From: Rotaria sp. Silwood1
Lineage: Eukaryota > Rotifera > Eurotatoria > Philodinida > Philodinidae
Assembly: GCA_905250075.1 (NCBI GenBank)
Contig: CAJNOP010000016.1
Location: 591,661-655,660, forward strand
Direction: 5' to 3'
DNA length: 64,000 bases
Shown: piece after piece, positions 60,801 through 64,000 of the stretch
Numbering within the stretch: position 1 is the first letter of the stretch
How the letters are laid out: the number at the start of each line of letters is the position of its first letter
Translations under genes and position numbers: made by a program
The notes under the pieces: model-generated
Told to the model about the DNA's origin: nothing
The model's database searches: none
Seen by the model: the letters and a program-made list of their open reading frames with translations, nothing else

Positions 60801-60920
60801 CATAGAAAGTAAAAAGATCTACAGAATAAATCGTGCAGATTCTTAAGCGACAATTGGTGAGGAAATCAAGGAATCGAAGCATTGATCAGAATTTAAATTT
60901 TTGACTTTCTATCTACATTC
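57823..60920. other. Intergenic, short degenerate repeats near 59340-59450
   Basis: No gene is supported. At about 59338-59450 the motif GACTTCATGAGATTTC and variants recurs about every 15-25 bp (GACTTCAGGAGATTTTATGA, CTTGACGAGATTTCA, GACTTCATGAGAATTC). A less AT-rich stretch at 58440-58680 has open frames on both strands but none recognised. Confidence 0.45.
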
Positions 60921-60924
60921 CATC

Positions 60925-62010
60925 AAAAGCAAATTTTCAACTCATTTGGATGTTCTACAGTATACTTACCCTAAGTCGACTTTTTAGTACTACTTATCTA
61001 CTATTTAGAAAATACTAATGAATTATTCCATAAATATTTGCTAGCATTACAGTTTAACAAGTTACAGAATTTTTTCATACAATGTACCACAAGATAGATA
61101 GAGTATAAAAAACTGAACAAAATGAGGTATTTGTAATATGCTGTAAATCGTCTATTTTCTGTGATTATATAGTCTAATATGAGTGAGAAAGGTGATAATT
61201 TACGAATCCATACTGTTCATTGTTTGATAAAATATATCTGCTGGTTTTTTTCTTAATCAAAAGACATGAAAGGGAATTTTTTATATTAGCTAATTTTTTA
61301 TTCTGTATAAATAGTAAGAAAATATTGAAAAAAGAAAAGTTTACCCTCAGGACGAAAAGGGGTTTCACACCTCTTTTCTACACAGCAGTGTACAGGGGAA
61401 AATTTTCTTCAAAATATATTTGTCCTAATGCAGTTTTTGACACTGATTTCAAATGTCACAGTCATTTTGCTGTAAAACCATGTTATGGCAATGAGCACTG
61501 CTAAACATGTTTTTTTCTTTTGAAAAATCATCAAAAATCAATCTATATGAAAGAGGTGTGAACCTTGTTTCGTCCTGAGGGTAAACTTTCTTTTTTTGAT
61601 TATTTTTTTTTTCTCCTATTTTATACAGAATAAAAAGCTACCTAACATTAAAAAAATTCCCTTTCGTGTCTTTTGATTAAAAAAATATCAGCAGATATAT
61701 TTTATCAAACATTGACCAGTATGAATTCGTAAATTGTCACTTTTCTCACTCATATTAGATTATATAACCCCAGGAGATAGATAGTATACAAGTATATTTC
61801 AAATATCTCCCTTTGTTCAGCTTTCTCATGCTCCATCTTTTGTTATAATGTATGAAAAAATTCTTCCATTTGTTGAACTATAATTCTAGCAAATATCTAT
61901 GGAACAATTCATCAGTATTTTCTAGATAGCAGATAAGTAGTGTTAAAAAGTCGAGTTAGGCTAACTATATTATAGAACATCCAAATGAGTTAAGAATTTG
62001 AGTAGATTAG
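60925..62010. mobile_element. About 1.1 kb imperfect hairpin (fold-back element)
   Basis: Left arm 60925-61380 and right arm about 61550-62010 are inverted copies with small gaps. Examples are CAAATGAGTT at the right edge against AACTCATTTG at the left, GTTTACCCTCAGGACGAAA against TTTCGTCCTGAGGGTAAAC, and CATAAATATTTGCTAGC against CTAGCAAATATCTATGG. The loop is about 165 bp. Weaker matches continue outward (to about 60800 and 62140), so the true ends are uncertain. Short open frames at 61174-61504 lie in the arm and loop. Confidence 0.75.
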
Positions 62011-63692
62011 GTTTTCTATAATGGTCTTTCAGATGCCCATAAAAAATTAAAAACCTAACAAATCCCTCGATTTCTTGGTCCTTTCATGAGTCATCTCCAA
62101 CAAATCTACTCAATTAGCATAAAAATGCATAAATACTTCTGACCTGAAATGCCGATTTTCTAAGAAAACTTGAGTTCGGAATATTTTTCATGTTGTTTTG
62201 TCTCAAAAGTACTTTGAGATAAAAATAAGGACATCTCTTAAATCAGAACGAGAACTTGCATCGAATAATATGTCATTTGTTAATTTTTAAAATAAAGTTT
62301 TTGTTGACAGAAGTTTAGGGTAAGAGTCTGCTCATGCATTTAATATCGAAACTTTTGCGAGTTTCACTTGTTTCCTATCAGTTTTTCTATTGAGGACTGA
62401 AAATTAATATTTCTGTGAAAGAGTAAATGTGTTTTTAATAGAAAAATAAGGCAGATCCACATGCCTCATACCGATTGCCAACTATGGATTGATCCATCCG
62501 CGAACAAACGGTCAATACTTAAATCGATCCGTCGTTTTCATGAAATTCAACTACACTTTGGTGAATCTACAAGCTAGTCTTTCTAAGTGTACAAAGGTAT
62601 TTCCTGATATTTGAAAATAGTTTTATAGCACTCGTTTGGGAAACTTAAAAAACAGACGTCGAAATGTTTTATTTTACCGTACTGTAGATCAGCACTACAG
62701 ACGAAAATCTGATCATCAAACCGATCATTTGACAATTGAAACATTATTCTTGAACATCAACAAGATGTTACACATTTATTTCTTTTGCTACCTACCTAAA
62801 TGACAATAAAATAAAATCATCGAACAATATCCTTGATTTATGAAAACGTTCTTTTTTCTTGTTTCATGTATCATAATCCTTCGATTCACTTAATATCACT
62901 TCTATTTTTTAACAATTTTCACTAGACAAAATAGAATAGCTAAGTTGAAGAGAAAAAGAAAGAATGATTTTCATAATTCACGTCAAATATACATATGTTG
63001 ATATATCAATCTCATTTTTTCCATGATATGCAATGAAAGAATGCATGTACATACTCTCGTTTGTTACTAATGTGAATAAATTCACACAACGACCATCTGT
63101 CGCCCTATACCACCCACTCTGAACAGAAGACGACATGAAGTGATAAAATCGAAGTAAAAAAAGAACAAAAAAAAGAAGATATAAGAGAGTAAAATTGACT
63201 ATCATTTGATTATGCAATGATGGACTACTAGACTTTGAATATAACAAATAAAGGCAAAAATATAATTGAACACTAACGATGACCTCGAGTAACAGCTGGG
63301 ATTTTATTATTAGAAAAAAAAAGAAGCTATTTTAATTTGTTCGATTATTATTCTTGGATTTGAATGTAGAAAAAAATATATATGATAAAGCAATAGAGAG
63401 CAAATTATCATCTTTTATTTTATGTTTTTTTTGTCATGTCACAGTTGTGTATGTGTATATTAGTTTTTCTCTTTTTCTTTCTCTCTTTTTTCTTTTTGAT
63501 TGTCAGCATTTGTTGTTCTATCGATTATATTTTTTTTCAATTTTCCAATAACGTTGTATTTCTTCGTCGCCATCATCATATCTTTTATTTCTTCGTTTTT
63601 TTCTCGTGCCTGTGAATCTGACTTTTACGACGCTTTTAAGCCCGAACTGCAAACGGGTTCGCACCTATTCGCCAGTCGCGTTGCTGTCTTCA
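62011..63692. other. Intergenic, ESRP upstream region
   Basis: No gene is supported. From about 63420 to 63600 the plus strand is strongly pyrimidine-rich, then turns GC-richer (63600-63692), consistent with a promoter and 5' leader of the following gene. Confidence 0.45.
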
Positions 63693-64000
63693 ATGATGTC
63701 ATCATCTTCTTCATTGTCATCAACAACAACTGTGGTACTACAAGCGAATGTCGAAACGAATACCGAGAATTATAATAAACAATATCTATGCTTATTTTAT
63801 GTTATTACGGCTGGTATGTTAGATGAAGATATGGGTTCTGATGAACAAGAAATTATTGAAATGATTCATTTGATTATTGATGTCGATCAAAAACAGGTGT
63901 GTCTATTAGATAGTGATTTTTTTCTCAAATATTTTATCGTCAGAAAATTGATATTTCTTTAAATAGACTGTGGCTTTATATCGTCAGTATGTGCGACCTA
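63693..64000 (+). CDS. ESRP: Epithelial splicing regulatory protein (ESRP / fusilli), 5' exons only
   Basis: RNA-binding splicing regulator with an N-terminal DnaQ-like region and three RRMs; only the start lies in the window. Exon 1 (63693-63896, 68 codons) opens with a Ser/Thr-rich leader and then YLCLFYVITAGMLDEDMGSD, EQEIIEMIHLIIDVDQKQ. A 70 nt intron follows (GTGTGT to AAATAG), then exon 2 from 63967 reads TVALYRQYVRP to the right edge. This matches the N-terminus of ESRP1/2 (YLVVLFGITAG, LGSDEKEL, VRP). The frame is open further upstream only from a GTG, so the ATG at 63693 is chosen. The identification rests on about 50 residues. Confidence 0.75.

Noticed and set aside
63606-63692. Extended ESRP N-terminus from 63606
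   Set aside because: The codon at 63606 is GTG; the first ATG in frame is 63693 and the upstream translation does not resemble ESRP.

Overview
The window is eukaryotic, AT-rich nuclear DNA. Genes are built from short exons separated by mostly 45-70 nt GT-AG introns, with a few long introns (0.8-3.8 kb). Ten recognisable genes or gene parts are animal orthologues. The broken ADP-ribosyltransferase-like frame at the left edge is of a type expanded in bdelloid rotifers. This points to a bdelloid rotifer, perhaps a loosely packed genome such as Rotaria; the genus is a guess. All splice models were made by eye, joining exons so that frame and phase are kept.

Layout. 1-16.5 kb is transcribed leftwards: a decayed ADP-ribosyltransferase-like pseudogene (1-1080), SPCS3 (signal peptidase subunit, 3434-5157), TACC (coiled-coil centrosome protein, 7526-10595) and TDRD3 (Tudor protein, 11451-16476). 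A 690 bp divergent intergenic region (16477-17166) then separates TDRD3 from the rightward genes: FAM135 (DUF676 serine hydrolase, 17167-25722), RPS27 (26095-26447), KMT5/Suv4-20 (H4K20 methyltransferase, 31818-38947), PDCD6/ALG-2 (penta-EF-hand, 43520-44951), ABT1/Esf2 (rRNA processing, 49000-52054), a FOXC-type forkhead gene (55445-56952) and the first exons of ESRP/fusilli (63693 to the right edge). These are housekeeping and developmental genes with no operon-like logic; none obviously shares a pathway with its neighbour.

The space between and inside genes holds several non-autonomous, palindromic DNA elements. Two are fold-back elements flanked by TA (1179-1750 and 5524-6473). One palindrome carries a second one inserted with a 10 bp target duplication (about 11985-12428, in a TDRD3 intron). 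A hairpin of about 1.1 kb lies near 60.9-62.0 kb, with smaller ones at 30.8, 41.5 and 57.3 kb. There is also a 70 bp tandem repeat at 29.2 kb and a dispersed repeat in at least three places.

The most interesting gene-level observation is in PDCD6. The exon module for EF-hands 2-3 is present twice in tandem, each copy exactly 159 nt and entering and leaving in the same phase. This suggests mutually exclusive splicing of two ALG-2 isoforms, or an enlarged EF-hand protein. Other points are a FOXC forkhead domain with an altered first motif, an RPS27 with a charged C-terminal extension, and a TDRD3 with no visible UBA domain.
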